From contig CP136061.1 of NCBI GenBank assembly GCA_032622095.1, forward strand, positions 254,709,582 through 254,773,581: a stretch of DNA of 64,000 bases. Direction: 5' to 3'. Numbering within the stretch: the stretch's first letter is position 1; the number at the start of each line of letters is the position of its first letter. This DNA is from Siphonodentalium dalli. Taxonomy: Eukaryota > Mollusca > Scaphopoda > Gadilida > Siphonodentaliidae. Below the pieces are notes generated by a model, which was not told the origin of the DNA, did not search any database, and was given only the letters and a program-made list of their open reading frames with translations. Both the position numbers and the translations under genes were made by a program. Positions 23,018 through 35,017 of this stretch are shown here, piece after piece.

Positions 23018-23509
23018 TATGTCTTTAACTTGTACATCTGAATCTTTCCAGAGTTGAGTGAAGATACACCATGTTTAATAATATTGGCCTGATGTATCCG
23101 CCACCCCGGGCTCTATCTGTGTCACAGCCCTGTGATCTGCCTTTAGATACTATCTTTATTCCTCATGTTAATCAGGCACTCCATCTGTCATTTCAAAGAA
23201 TTTTTTCGTGTGCTTCTGAGATATGTTGGAGTACTTTTTGACTTTGCAATATGGGCCGGAAGTGTCTGGCACGACTTGGCATGTGTATCGCTAAAATCTT
23301 TTTTTCTATCTGTCTCTTACTAGACGACTGTTCGCGGAGCTATAATTCAGCCATTTATATATAATTCTATAGACACTAGTAGGAAAATATGCAATACACG
23401 TTTGTGGAGAAAATTCTTACCATATGTTATTTTTAAAATATTCATTCAACTTTGAAATTGTGGAATGTTGATTGGTGGTTTAAGAAGTAGTAAATCTTCA
23501 AAATAATAT

Positions 23510-23564
23510 CAACCCTCTGAGTAAATAATATCAACCCTCTGAGTAAATAATATCAACCCTCTGA
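23510..23564 (+). repeat. Three-unit tandem repeat of AATAATATCAACCCTCTGAGT
   Basis: 21-bp-type units directly before a GA dinucleotide tract (23568-23588). Confidence 0.8.
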
Positions 23565-23567
23565 GTA

Positions 23568-23870
23568 GGAGAGAGAGAGAGAGAGAGATAATTTATTGAC
23601 AAAGAGCAACTCCAACAAAATATGCACAAATAATAATGAAGATAATAAAGTTAATACAGATTAAAAGAAAATACAACAAAATCTATGCTAACCCATCTGG
23701 GATAACTATCCACCAGATGGGCTGATTGCTCCTTGCCTGGGGAGGGCATATCCAATAATTGGCTGTCTTACTGCCCACCCCAATTAGTCATTAAAATAAC
23801 ACTCTGCTCTGCCTGGAAGCTGCGTGAACGATGGTATATTATATAGAATAACTGTGGTCAATTATAAAAT
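23568..23870 (-). mobile_element. Possible retroelement 3' end with CT tail
   Basis: On the minus strand a non-coding stretch ends GTCAATAAATTATCTCTCTC, resembling a LINE or retrogene 3' end with a simple-repeat tail. No coding motif is found, so the class is uncertain. Confidence 0.3.
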
Positions 23871-24279
23871 ATACAATTTTGTATATAGGATAATTTAGGA
23901 ATGAATTCGAAATCAAGGGAGCATACGGATGAGTGAGTTTAACCTATATATTTATGTCGATTGGTCATATCACGCAAAACTTTTTATGTATTACTTGTAT
24001 TTACAATCATTAATTAGAAAAGCCACGGTCATAAATTTAGGAGACATTATAACTCATAAACCGCAATGAAATATCAAATCAAACTGAGCCCGAGGGGTGG
24101 GGATGGCAAGGAGTATGGGTCTCAAGCCAGGGTTTTATTTTTGCACAACAACATGAAGGGACGGAAATAGGCTCTGTTCCCAAAGGGAAATAGTCAGGAT
24201 TTACCCTATATTTCTTACCTTAAAATTCTCAATTCATAAAATCTCTCTTGGTTTATAAACAAAATTTAGGATTTCCCCT

Positions 24280-24679
24280 TTATCCCTTTACCCAACAAAC
24301 CGGCCAAAACCGGCCAAATAAAGCTTCAACAGCCTAAAATATCTTCGGTCTGTCTCAATAGAACCATACAAATATGGATATCATTGGAACCGGCTCCTTG
24401 ACTACATTGTAATAGTTACAGTTATACCCTGTGCCAATGCATTCTCTTATATATGCGAGTCGACCATAGGTCGCCTCGCATATATAAGAGAATGCATTGG
24501 CTTAAAAAAAATCTTTTTTTAACACTTTTTACCATTTTTTCTTACATTCTTTAACAATTTTATAATTTTTAATGTGTTAAGCCAATGCATTCTCTTATAT
24601 ATGCGAGGCGACCTATGGTCGACTCGCATATATAAGAGAATGCATTGGCACAGGGCCCGTCTGTTGGGTAAAGGGTTTA
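24280..24679 (+). mobile_element. NestPal-1 MITE copy 9 with non-TTAA flanks
   Basis: The interior is nearly identical to copy 1, but the flanks read TTAT before CCCTTTACCC and TTTA after AAAGGG. The family's TTAA duplication has been mutated or was an atypical target. Confidence 0.8.
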
Positions 24680-24944
24680 TAATGTTTTTAAAGACATATT
24701 ATGGACTTGTTCGGGTGCGTGAAATTGATAAGTTACATTAGTTCTCAGGTGCTATGCCAACCTGGAGGAATGTAGCATTCTACTAACATTGCCGAACATT
24801 TTGAAGGAGTCTACCATACCACTCCAAAGAAAATGTTGTCTGAACTATGCTCAATTGTAAATATTTACAACTCGTTTCGGGACGCAACTATCCGCAATAA
24901 AGTAACACAAATGATTTCACCATTAGAGTCTTTGCATTTAATTA

Positions 24945-25406
24945 AAGGTACTTAATCCGATTAGACACCCCTAAATTAGTATTTCTTTGGCTTCGGGGGT
25001 AACAAATATTTGATTCGAGTCAGGTTACTAGTACCTACCCATCAACACTCAGAGTGATCAGAAATCAATTTTTGAAGTTTGTTATTTCAGTTGTATATGG
25101 CCCAGAAACACGCGTTCAAAAGGATGGTCTCGGTCAAAATTGCGGATGAAGATGGATAACTCTAAAAATAAGTGGTAATACAGCCAAATTTGGTGAATAC
25201 TCAAGTGATAATACGGTGATATTTCGTTTAACAAAATGTTGATAAATAACACGATTTGGGATTTTTAATACCATAGTAATGACAATGGTTAGCATTATTT
25301 TGTTGCAATTAATCGATTCTGATAACTAAAGCGTAGTTTTAAGAAATGTTGTTGTTGTTGTATCTTGATGATATGGGGACCATCTGATCGGATTGAGTAC
25401 CTTTAA
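24945..25406 (-). repeat. DR-A dispersed repeat copy 2 (reverse)
   Basis: Reverse orientation, ending GGATTGAGTACCTTTAA; shares the TTGTTGTTGTTG and GTTAGCATTATTTTG motifs. Confidence 0.75.
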
Positions 25407-25635
25407 TATATAACAATGAAGATGAGTGTTGTCAATTTGGATTAATATTCCTAACAAATAACTAATTTGAGGATGTTTATTTTCAATTTCTATTTGACCA
25501 TCCTATACAGGAGTCTTTCACATCACTTTTGATATTATTTCAAGTCCGTATGCTCCATGTGCGTAAAATAGGAATAAACAGTCTATTATTTAAAGAAACA
25601 AACTACATGTATTATAAAAGGAAACATATGATTTG

Positions 25636-26100
25636 CAAGTATTATAATAAAGAAACAAACAAGTATTATAATAAACAAACAAACAAGTATTATAATAAAC
25701 AAACAAACAAGTATTATAATAAACAAACAAACAAACAAGTATTATAATAAAGAAACAAACAAGTATTATAATAAACAAACAAACAAGTATTATAATAAAC
25801 AAACAAACAAACAAGTATTATAATAAAGAAATACACAAGTATTATAATAAAGAAATACACAAGTATTATAATAAACAAACAAACAAGTATTATAATAAAC
25901 AAACAAACAAGTATTATAATAAACAAACAAACAAACAAACAAGTATTATAATAAAGAAATACAGAAGTATTATAATAAAGAAATACACAAGTATTATAAT
26001 AAACAAACAAACAAGTATTATAATAAACAAACAAACAAGTATTATAATAAACAAACAAACAAGTATTATAATAAAGAAACAAACTGCATGCATTATAATA
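25636..26100 (+). repeat. AAGTATTATAATAAACAAAC minisatellite
   Basis: About 17 units of 22-30 bp alternate between AAACAAACAAAC and GAAATACAC variants. The long open frames on both strands are artefacts of this low complexity. Confidence 0.92.
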
Positions 26101-26194
26101 AGAAATGCTTTAACATGTGCGATTATGTGACATCACATTTATTATTGTTTGTAACAGGAGTAATAGAGCATCAGGATTATTCAGCACATCACAA

Positions 26195-26612
26195 TTATTA
26201 AAGGTACTCAATCCAATCAGATGGTCCCCATATCATCAAGATACAACAACAACAACATTTCTCCAAAATACACTTTAGTTATCGGAATGGATTAATTGCA
26301 ACAAAATAATGCTAACCACTGTCTACTATGGTATAAAATTTCCCAAAACGTGTTATTTATCAACATGTTGTTCAACGAAATATGGCCGTATTATCACTTG
26401 AATATCACAAAATTTGGCCTTATTACCACTTGATTTTAGAGTTATCCATTTTCAACCATAATTTGTCCGAGACCGTCGGTTTGACAACTATTTTCTTGGC
26501 CACAAATAATTTCACATGTCGAGAAATAACATATAAAAAATTGATATCTGCATGATCACTGAGCTTTGATGGGTTGGGAGCGTTATAATTTGGTTAATGC
26601 ATCTTTAAAATT
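26195..26612 (+). repeat. DR-A dispersed repeat copy 3
   Basis: Starts ATTAAAGGTACTCAATCC and ends near TGCATCTTTAAAATTAA; an FB8 element follows directly. Confidence 0.75.
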
Positions 26613-26622
26613 AATTCCCATG

Positions 26623-26812
26623 CCTTGAAATAGGGTGTCTGTCATTTGCAGAATGAGGTCCCCAGAGGGTGAATTTAGTGATGCTACCCCACATAGCAGG
26701 TTAGCATCACCAAATTCACCCTCTGGGGACCTGATTCTGCTTACACCTCAGCAGAATGAGGTTCTGGGGACCTCATTCTGCAAATGACAGACACCCTATT
26801 TCAAGGCTTGCA
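26623..26812. mobile_element. FB8 foldback MITE
   Basis: Same termini and first foldback as the 16483 copy; the second foldback is truncated to GAGGTTCTGGGGACCTC. No clear target duplication is visible. Confidence 0.8.
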
Positions 26813-28369
26813 TGCGGTGTATATAACCAATCACTGAGTCGGCAGACCACGTGTATGATGATTGAATAAAACCAGTATAAACTAAGGCTTGTGTGGCATC
26901 ATAATGGACTGGAAAGTAGGTCAGTGATTGTTTGATTGATATGTGTGGTCTACCATCCTATATACAAAATAAAATGACTTTGGTAAAGAGCAACTGGTGT
27001 AAAAGGCTCAGAGGGCAAGATGATATTTGCAAATATTTTATTATAATTTTATATTGTTGACAAGCGGATGTCAAATTTTGTCATTCAAAATGGGTTTCTG
27101 TTTTATATATGTACCTATGTATGGGACTGCTGGTTCATTGATTTGAATAGCGACTAGCAAAAATACTGAGACAGAATAAGACCTTGATAGCCATGCACTG
27201 CCTGAAGTACATGTACATGTAATAGTATTGAAAGTGGAATATAGGCTAAATAATGTCATTTAATACATGAGTCTTCGAAATGAAATGAATTGAACTGTTG
27301 CTTGAAGTAGCTTAAAAACTCAATAGCTACACAGATGTGCTACATGTACATGTACCGGTACAATATAATCATGCGTGTCCAACTAATATGGGAATATCAT
27401 AATCAGAATTGATGTGACAGGTAAACACAGTACAAAACTTAAGTGATATCATTCCAATATCTTAATGTTTCCTAATTAATCTTTGCTAAACAACTTAATT
27501 GGACACATTTTTTCCGACATCGAACCACCCACCTTTTTTTTGCTAAACCCCCCGACCTACCCTACAGGTCCACAGGAGCGTTGCTTATTATGTAAGTGTG
27601 CATAATGACATCATTAATTTTTACTATACCATGAAACCAAATTCTGACACGATCTACCACTAAACTGGGGGTTAAAATAACATGATTTCCTGTCACATAT
27701 TACCATCAAATTTGTATCTGGGAGCAATTGAACACCCATGCTGTTAAAAGCACTGAATCGGCAATGGTCCAACGGGATGAATATGAAATTGGCAGCTTCA
27801 CGGTTTCAGAAGAATTCCTATATGCCATATAGTCCTATATATTAGTTTCATTTCGACCAATTTTGCTCGTTAGCTGAATGAAACCCTGCGAAGACGTAAT
27901 GACATGATCCATGATGTCATTTACGTCATTAATTGGCTTTGTGTGCCAGAATCCAGACAAGATTGCACTTATTATGTGTCTCCGCCAGGAACACTGATTC
28001 ATCATCACTTGACTAAACATCTACATGTATCCACACGCTTCAATTACTGTAACAAGGGACATTTATAGAGACTTATTTAATGTGCAAGACTTTGCTTTGT
28101 CTTTGAAAATACCAAGTCTATAGGCCTATATATGTATTATTTCCTGCGTTCATCTGCCTATTTTAGTCACCAGAACATGACAAACGTGAGAAATTACTAG
28201 GTTTCGTTTGAGCAGTAAAGCGTATGAGTCACTTTAACAATGGCAGGGTGGGTGAAGCTGTGTATCTTCGAGCGGTATGGTAATAGTAGACTAATTAGTT
28301 GTTGTACTACTACCTAATTAATTACCCTATGATTATTGTAATTGTCTCCCAAAAATCAATTTTGGAGCC
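26813..28369. other. No gene seen
   Basis: About 1.5 kb of non-repetitive AT-rich sequence upstream of exon A. No exon with donor phase 1 is recognised. A missing upstream exon could hide here. Confidence 0.4.
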
Positions 28370-28690
28370 ACTATAGCTCCATCCGTCTGTGTGTGGGTGC
28401 ATGCATCCGTCCGATCCTGTCATAAACGCAATAACTCAAACAGATATTAACCGATTTCAAAATTTTTTTGTTATGAGTTAGTTGCCACAATATCTCGGAT
28501 GAGTTCGAAAACCAGTTTCCTTCAATTTTTCTTACCTGAGTTATGCCCCAAGTTTGATGATTTCTCTCAATTTTTAGGTCATAATTATATTCAATAACTC
28601 AAACAAATATTAACGATTTCAATAACTTTTTGTTTATGAGTTGGTTGCTACAATATCTTGGACGAGTTCGAAAACCAGTTTTGTCCAATT
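28370..28690 (+). repeat. Dimeric repeat with ATCCGTCTGTGTG head
   Basis: AATAACTCAAACARATATTAA recurs (about 28430 and 28590), with GAGTTCGAAAACCAGTTT in each half. It resembles the CCGTCCGTC-headed repeats common in marine invertebrates. Confidence 0.65.
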
Positions 28691-28843
28691 TGGAGTTAAC
28701 CACCATGGAGTTAGCCACCGTTTCGGTGGACACTGTGGTCGGAGACCTTTTATATCGAATTGGCGCATGTGTGGTTGCTCCACTACGTGTCATGTACGAT
28801 CATATTATTGTTGTTGAAAATCTTGATTGACATTGTTTTTCAG

Positions 28844-29025
28844 GTCTGAAAGCATCAGAGACAGATATCGAGAAATTAAAATGTGCAAAGTGTGGTTTCC
28901 AAGCTTTCTACCAGCAGCAGTACCGAGAACATATAAACACTCACGCGGAAAGCGACGACGTCGAGAAATGTAAATGCTGTCCGTTCCTCACATTCGACAA
29001 AGAGGATTTACGTAACCATTATCTG
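28844..29025 (+). CDS. Zinc-finger gene exon A: finger 1 and most of finger 2
   Basis: The acceptor is a T-rich tract ending CAG at 28841-28843, and the donor is GTAATA at 29026. The first two bases finish a codon from an unseen upstream exon; 60 codons follow. Finger 1 (residues 13-33) fits C-x2-C-x12-H-x3-H, starting LKCAKCGFQAF. Finger 2 starts at C42-x2-C45 and has its first histidine at residue 58; its second histidine is supplied by exon B. The exon contains codons such as GCG, GAC and CGT in a region otherwise poor in CpG, which fits conserved coding sequence among repeats. Something upstream must encode the N-terminus, but no upstream exon ending in the right phase could be supported. 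Confidence 0.85.
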
Positions 29026-29206
29026 GTAATATAACTTATTCAAAGTTCCTTATCAAAACTTTTTTGAGAAAATATCTTAAAACTTGGCCTTCACATATTT
29101 TGAAAGAAAATTTGTTTCGAGTTCTATGTGGTAAACACGCAACATAAATCTTGATTTTGATTTTAAGTAGTGAATCTTGTTAGTGAAATCATTTCATTTT
29201 CATTAG

Positions 29207-30603
29207 TAGTGACGTACCGATTATCGGTATCGGCTATCGGATCGGGCCGATATATGTGGTATCGGCAAGATATCGGTATCAGAAAAATTTAGTCTCCCGA
29301 CCGATATCGTCAACCGATACATGTCGCGACCTTTGTGAACGTTGTTACACCAATTCTGACTTTAATATTAAATAAATGACGGGAATTTCCAGAAAAAATA
29401 GCCACTATTTTACCCACGGGTCAGCCCTCCATCACATACAGTGATATACCATGATGACAACATCAACAGGAGACTGCTGGTACACTCATGACCCAAATAA
29501 ACATTTCAAAAGGTACCGTAGTTCCATTCGCTTAATAATTAAAGTTAAAATATAAACTGTATATCATTAAATTTACTGGCGAGTGCCGAGTAGCACATGC
29601 TGAAAGCGAATAACTGACACCCCTGGCATTAGCGTGAGAATGGAATCTTCCTATGACTGAATCAAACTAATGTACCGGTATCATTTAGTGATGTATTCAT
29701 GGGGGTGTGGAATTAATTCCATGCCACGTGCGACAGTAAGTTGTCACATAAACTCACATTGTTATTATCTTCCCAAGGCGGGTACCGGGCGGCATTATCG
29801 ATTATTTGCATGCATTTGATGTCTTCGAGTAGGAATCACTAATATGCCACGTGTTGACAGATGACACGTACAGTAAACTAAAAATCACAGTGTTTATAAA
29901 TAGACGAGTCACACTTGACCAGTTTGCATTAAAGTCGCCGCAGTTGGGACTCGCTATTCCTCAATATATAGAAAAATCACGTGTTAACAACATTTAAGTG
30001 TGTGTGTTCATTAAAGTGCTTTTAATTCAAATTGATTTACGTTCTGGTATAGTTCTCGTCTAAACCAATAAAGTATTTGATTTGATTTGGTATACGATGA
30101 CTGAAGATGGGGGAGGTGACTAACTTGTTTGATGGAACCATCCGAACCAATCAGAATGCTCTATGGGCGGGATTTGTATCTGCTGTCATGGACAGAGAAA
30201 ATGTCAACAATTGCAACATTGCAGGTGTTATTAAATGCAAGTTCAACTTCTGAAAAAGATTGAGTATGGCAAATTGAAATTGAGTCATTGACTCAAAGTC
30301 AAATGGATTATGGACTGATTCCGTAAGGCACAGTAACGGAATCAAACAAATATTGAGGAAATCTTTTGAATGCAACGAAATATTAAATCGTTTTACCAGG
30401 GTTTTTGGGGAACGTAAACTAAATTTTTTTGCGACCAGGTTATCGGTTCTTTGCCGACAATACTTTGCAATTTAAAAGACAAATTAATATGGAGTTTTGC
30501 TCATGTACAAGACTTATCGGTATCTGTATCGGATCGCCGATAATTCTAATGAAAACATCGGCTATCGGCTTTTACCGATAACCCCTGTATCGTTACATCA
30601 CTA
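29207..30603. mobile_element. hAT-like non-autonomous element, 1.4 kb, with 8-bp duplication
   Basis: Ends TAGTGACGTACCGATTATCG / ACCCCTGTATCGTTACATCACTA form imperfect inverted termini rich in ATCGG motifs. A perfect 8-bp direct repeat TTCATTAG flanks them (29199-29206 and 30604-30611). TAGTGATGTA-like ends with 8-bp duplications are characteristic of hAT elements. No transposase reading frame remains. It lies in the intron after exon A. Confidence 0.85.
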
Positions 30604-30768
30604 TTCATTAGGCCAAATAAAATATATTATTTTAGTCTCAGACACTGACGCATTGAAATAAATGGCCTGCATTAGACTTTTTATTTAAATTTTTGATATT
30701 ATGACCGAAAAAAGGGGGGAAAAAGCAGATTAAATGAGAGTGTATGCGTAACAAAGTTCCCTCTACAT

Positions 30769-31179
30769 TAAGTCGGGATTTTTTTACCCTGTGCCAATGC
30801 ATTCTCTTATATATGCGAGTCGACCATAGGTCGCCTCGCATATATAAGAGAATGCATTGGCCTAACAATTTTTTACAATTTTAATAATTTTTTCTTGTAT
30901 TCTTTAACAATTTTATAATTTCACCCATACAGAGCCCCAGACAAACATGAGCAGACGACACTCTTCTATATGCTTCTATATATATGTGGGGCTCCCTGCA
31001 GGGTAATGGATGTTTTTTATTTTATGTTTTAAAAATTATTTTAAAAAATTGTTAGGCCAATGCATTCTCTTATATATGCGAGGCAACCTATGGTCGACTC
31101 GCATATATAAGAGAATGCATTGGCACAGGGTAAAAAAATCCCGACTTACGACTGGATTTGATATGGCGGGTCACATATA
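30769..31179 (-). mobile_element. NestPal-3 MITE copy ii, left terminus missing
   Basis: The interior matches copy i in inverse orientation. The right terminus GGCGGGTCACA is present; the left begins at AAGTCGGGA, so the outer ~35 bp are missing. An AAAGTTCCCTYTACATT motif lies on both sides (about 30753 and 31184). Confidence 0.75.
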
Positions 31180-31496
31180 ATAAAGTTCCCTTTACATTTT
31201 CTGACTATTACTGGACAAGGGAAGCTATCATAATCAGTGCTTACGATGTACACAAACAATAAAAATAAAGTCCTCCCTCCCTCATTGATTCAGAAAAAAA
31301 TTGTATGAGTCTCAAAAATTTAGATTTTGTTGGCCTTATATTTACACTTATACATGTACTCTTCATGCATTTGCGGTGTGGAACTTGATTGGAGGTTGTT
31401 GGTTGGTTGATATCACATCATGTGACATCGCATGTAAGTATCACCGGGTGATATTAGTACTTAGAACTACTCAATTTAGAATTTCTACTCCTTTAG

Positions 31497-32085
31497 AGCC
31501 ACCGCAGATTAAAATCGTAAGTGGGGAAAATCGCAGGTTGAGCATACAATGCGCATGCCCATGACAATGTCACAGCCAAATCGTAGCGATCAAGCAATGT
31601 TTGATTTTTACCAGGAAAATTGTGGCGTGGCCTTTGCAACGCACGTGATCGTAGCTGTCACATGACCATGGTCATGCTGTAAATACCACGAAAAGAACAA
31701 ATTCAAAAATTGCGCAAAGTTCACAAACTTCTTGGACTTACAAAAACGAGGCCACATTGGTGGAGTTGTGGCACGACAGGGAGTGTAGGCCTATACCACA
31801 TATCAGCCATATCCTATGCAGACAAGGAGGACAGGGCTGCTGCAATTGTTGAAATTAGAGGGTTCAACTTGTTAGTTTAGAAAATTGAGATACATGCCAT
31901 GTATATGTATATAATTGCATAATGTGGAGAATGTGATATAAATTTTGCTATCATGTGATCGATCACATGGATAAAATCGTAGCTCCATACATTGCAGCAC
32001 CGTAGCGTCTGCGGGCAAGTCACTTTTCTCCACCTGCGATTTTCCCCACTTACAATTTTAATCGCAGCGTCTGCGGTACCACTTA
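31497..32085. mobile_element. MITE-like element with ~45-bp inverted termini
   Basis: ACCGCAGATTAAAATCGTAA and GTGGGGAAAATCGCAGGT on the left match the reverse complement of the right end (CACCTGCGATTTTCCCCAC ... GCGTCTGCGGT). The interior is about 490 bp and has no coding sequence. Lies in the intron between exons A and B. Confidence 0.75.
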
Positions 32086-32093
32086 TAGTTCCA

Positions 32094-32762
32094 ACTGGTA
32101 ACTCTCGGTCAGGATATCGTTGAAAATGGGTCCTATATGCTCTTTTAATCTGTAAGCTGAGTGCAAATATAAGAAATGGATATGGATTTTTTTTGCGTTC
32201 CATGGAGTTTGGATGTATGTTTTTCCCATCAAAATGGAATACTCCCAACACTCAATTATAGTTCATAACACATGGGCAAAATCTCTCAGCCATCAAAGTC
32301 AGTTATCAGCAGTGGTCCTCAGTACTGTTGTTTGAGTTTATCTTAAGCGATTGCGATTATTTTCGGGCGACTTGTGGCTGTTCTGGTTGACACTCTTTCA
32401 TGCAAAAGCAATTAATTGTCATAGTATCGTATCACAAATCTTACTGGACATCGCATTAAAAATCAAGAAATTCTGTGCGAAAAAAGAACTGGAAATGATG
32501 GAAATAGGATACGTCCAATATCAACATTTATTATGTTATTACGTAGCTTCAGATCGCGTTGTGACTATCTCAGGTGCAGGGAAATGGCTACTTTTCACTG
32601 ACAAAAATAAAAAAATTCTCCCAACATGCATCGCGTTATGTGTTTCTCAAAATGGCCTCATTTATTTTCCCTTGGTGGAAACTCTGCTAAAGGGTAAATT
32701 TAGTTGTTTTCTTGTATGAATTATTTATGCATAAATCAACCAATCGGCGTACATCATATGCA
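32094..32762. other. Intronic; unrecognised 122-codon frame
   Basis: A plus-strand frame 32351-32719 is open but shows no recognised motif and no supporting splice signals. It is treated as chance. Confidence 0.35.
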
Positions 32763-32764
32763 AA

Positions 32765-33213
32765 CCTGTAAATAGTGTGTCTGTCATTTGCAGAATGAGG
32801 TCCCCAGAGGTGAATTTAGTGATGCTATCCTGCACAGCGGTCTAGTTTTTTTCCCACCAAATTCACCCTCTGGGGACCTCATTCTGCTTAGGCCTCATCT
32901 TCTGGGAAATATCTATAGTCTAAAATTTACATTTAGTTACTGTTTCCCTTCTGGAAAGTTTCTATCGACTCTACTTTGCAGAAGATAAAATTGAGGTGAC
33001 TAATGTGTGAACATCACAAACTTCAACTGGGGAACTTCAATCTGATCTTACATGTAGGTCTCCCATAGCAGTTGAGGCCTGAGGTCTGACATTAGCAGAA
33101 TAAGGTTCCCAGAGGATGAATTTGTTGATGCTAGCCCGCCGTACGAGATAGCGTCACAAATTCACCCTCTGGGGACCTCATTCTGAAATTGTCCGACACA
33201 TTATTTGCAGGCT
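32765..33213. mobile_element. FB8 long-form element, 26 bp upstream of exon B
   Basis: AACCTGTAAATAGTGTGTCTG opens and CATTATTTGCAGGCTTAAT closes. Its 3' end falls within the expected branch-point window of the exon B acceptor. Confidence 0.78.
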
Positions 33214-33239
33214 TAATTGTATGACTCTTTCACTTTCAG

Positions 33240-33368
33240 GAGCATCATCCGAAGTGTATATGTACAGTGTGTGACTTCTCTGCTGAGCATGCGTACGTCA
33301 TAAAGCGACACATGCAACGACATTCCGCCGAAGGCTGTGCGTGCAATATATGTGGAAAAGTATATAAG
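33240..33368 (+). CDS. Zinc-finger gene exon B: end of finger 2, finger 3, start of finger 4
   Basis: The acceptor CTTTCACTTTCAG ends at 33239, and the donor is GTTAGT at 33369. The exon has 43 whole codons (phase 0 at both ends). It opens with EHH, which supplies the last histidine of finger 2. Finger 3 (residues 68-88) is C-TV-C-x12-H-MQR-H. Finger 4 begins with C95-NI-C98 and GKVYK before the intron. The acceptor lies only about 26 bp downstream of an FB8 foldback element (32763-33213), so the 3' end of the preceding intron has been invaded close to its branch-point region. Confidence 0.88.
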
Positions 33369-33785
33369 GTTAGTACCATTCGCTGATTGTGCCTAGGCTT
33401 CAACACTTCAATAACTCGAAACTCTTGATTCCCATTCATTCATTTGTGGGGTTGGTATAATCTTGAAAAACAGCGGCATTTTTCGAACATTTTCACAGGG
33501 CTCTTTCTGTGAGTGGCAATAACTAGAACTACTTACACTATGATAGCGGTCACAGGCTCTATAGTTTAGATGTTAATATATTAACCCTTCTCTTTTGACC
33601 CATAAATTAATAATTTGTGTTATTATGTACATTTGTCTATACTTCATTAGTACATAACAGTATACTCTATAATTCAACATCAACTCTCGAGATTATGATA
33701 TACATGTAGCAATTTACTATCACTAAGGGATAGGTTAAACATCTGCCGATCATGATCGGCCTCTCATTTAACATAATTTTTGTAG

Positions 33786-33952
33786 GACCAGTATATACTG
33801 AAGATGCATGTTAAGATGGTTCACATGCCGGCTGATGTCTTATTCGAGTGCAATATGTGTATGAAGAAATTCACGAGGAAGGCTCACCTGAAACGACATT
33901 TGCGGATACACGATGCGGAGAAACCATTTAACTGTATCCACTGTGATTACAA
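33786..33952 (+). CDS. Zinc-finger gene exon C: end of finger 4, finger 5, start of finger 6
   Basis: The acceptor AATTTTTGTAG ends at 33785, and the donor is a strong GTAAGT at 33953. The exon has 55 codons plus 2 nt. Finger 4 ends H111-x4-H116. Finger 5 (125-145) is C-NM-C-MKKFTRKAHLKR-H-LRI-H, the most canonical finger of the array. The linker after it, DAEKPF, is a variant of the consensus TGEKPY linker that orders neighbouring fingers on DNA. Finger 6 begins at C153-IH-C156. A 552-bp insertion sits 13 bp into the following intron and leaves the donor hexamer intact. Confidence 0.9.
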
Positions 33953-33965
33953 GTAAGTATAGCCA

Positions 33966-34517
33966 GTGTTTACACTGGGGCGAAAAATCTTTTGGCCAAT
34001 TCTGATGTTATTCGGCCAAATTAAAAAAACTTTGGCCAAATTACAACCTCATTTCTGGTCTCACAACTTTTTGTTTTATTTAAAATCTAGCATTTTATAT
34101 AATTATGACCATACCTTCAAATATTGTGGCGAGACTTCTTTAATCCCACCATTTTTAATTGACAATATACTACTACCCACCATTTACCATTCAGCCGTAT
34201 GACAGACAAGGATTCAATAGCAATCAATAGGATTCATTAGTGTTCTCATTACTATTTTATTGCATCTGGTGGCCCATTGTTTGATAGTGCACTACAATAA
34301 GTGCTCTTTGTCGCCCATTAAGCTGTACTACCTAATCAATTAGCAGACGATCATACTATAAATTTTATTCTCATGTCGCTCCTGTTACAAAATCAATTTG
34401 GGTTTTTGAATAAAATTTCCGATTTTGTAGTAAAAATAACTTTGGCCAAACTTGGCCAAATATAATTGTTTTTGGACATTTAAAAAAAAAATTGGCCTAT
34501 GACACCGTGAACCCTAG
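33966..34517. mobile_element. 552-bp insertion next to the exon C donor, 9-bp duplication
   Basis: GTATAGCCA is repeated at 33957-33965 and 34518-34526, bracketing a segment with GTGTTTACACTGG and CACCGTGAACCCTAG ends and many TTGGCCAAA motifs. A 9-bp duplication suggests a MULE-like or related element, but the termini match only weakly. Confidence 0.6.
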
Positions 34518-35017
34518 GTATAGCCACATGATGTATGGGGGATATATCATTCAAGGTCATAATTATACCCTACCAATGAAGTATCCGGTCCTCTGTCTTT
34601 CCATCTGTCCCCTTAAATGATGTAAGTAATACAGGCTTCCCACCAGTGCTCCCATTGTAAAATATAAGAGAGTCTTATCAGTTATCACAGTGGTTTATTG
34701 AAATTAGAGTTTAATATATTTCCGGTAATTGAAAGAACGGGAACTGTGTTTCTGATTTCGTCATTTTTTGGTAGTCGGGGCGTATAATTCAGCCAATATT
34801 AGATTTTCAAGCACTTAGCAACGATAACGTGATTGATATAAATTATTGGCTTCAGGTACAATTTTGGTGATTGAGGTTATTGAGGTATGAAACAGGTGAC
34901 CCAATTGGCAGTTGACCAATCACAGAGCAGGATTTAGTGTAACACAGACAGGCTATATAAATATGTGTTGTTTATAGTTGTTTTACAGACAATGGATTTT
35001 TGCCTTTTGTTTTGTAG

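Noticed and set aside
25590-26082. Cys/Leu/Ile-rich frames rich in LFVYYNTC
   Set aside because: These are low-complexity translations of the AAGTATTATAATAAAC minisatellite.
28630-28830. 66-residue frame just before exon A as its 5' extension
   Set aside because: It ends with a stop before the acceptor and lies in the ATCCGTCTG-type dimeric repeat.
32351-32719. 122-residue frame as an intronic gene
   Set aside because: No recognised motif, no repeat relationship and no splice or start context.
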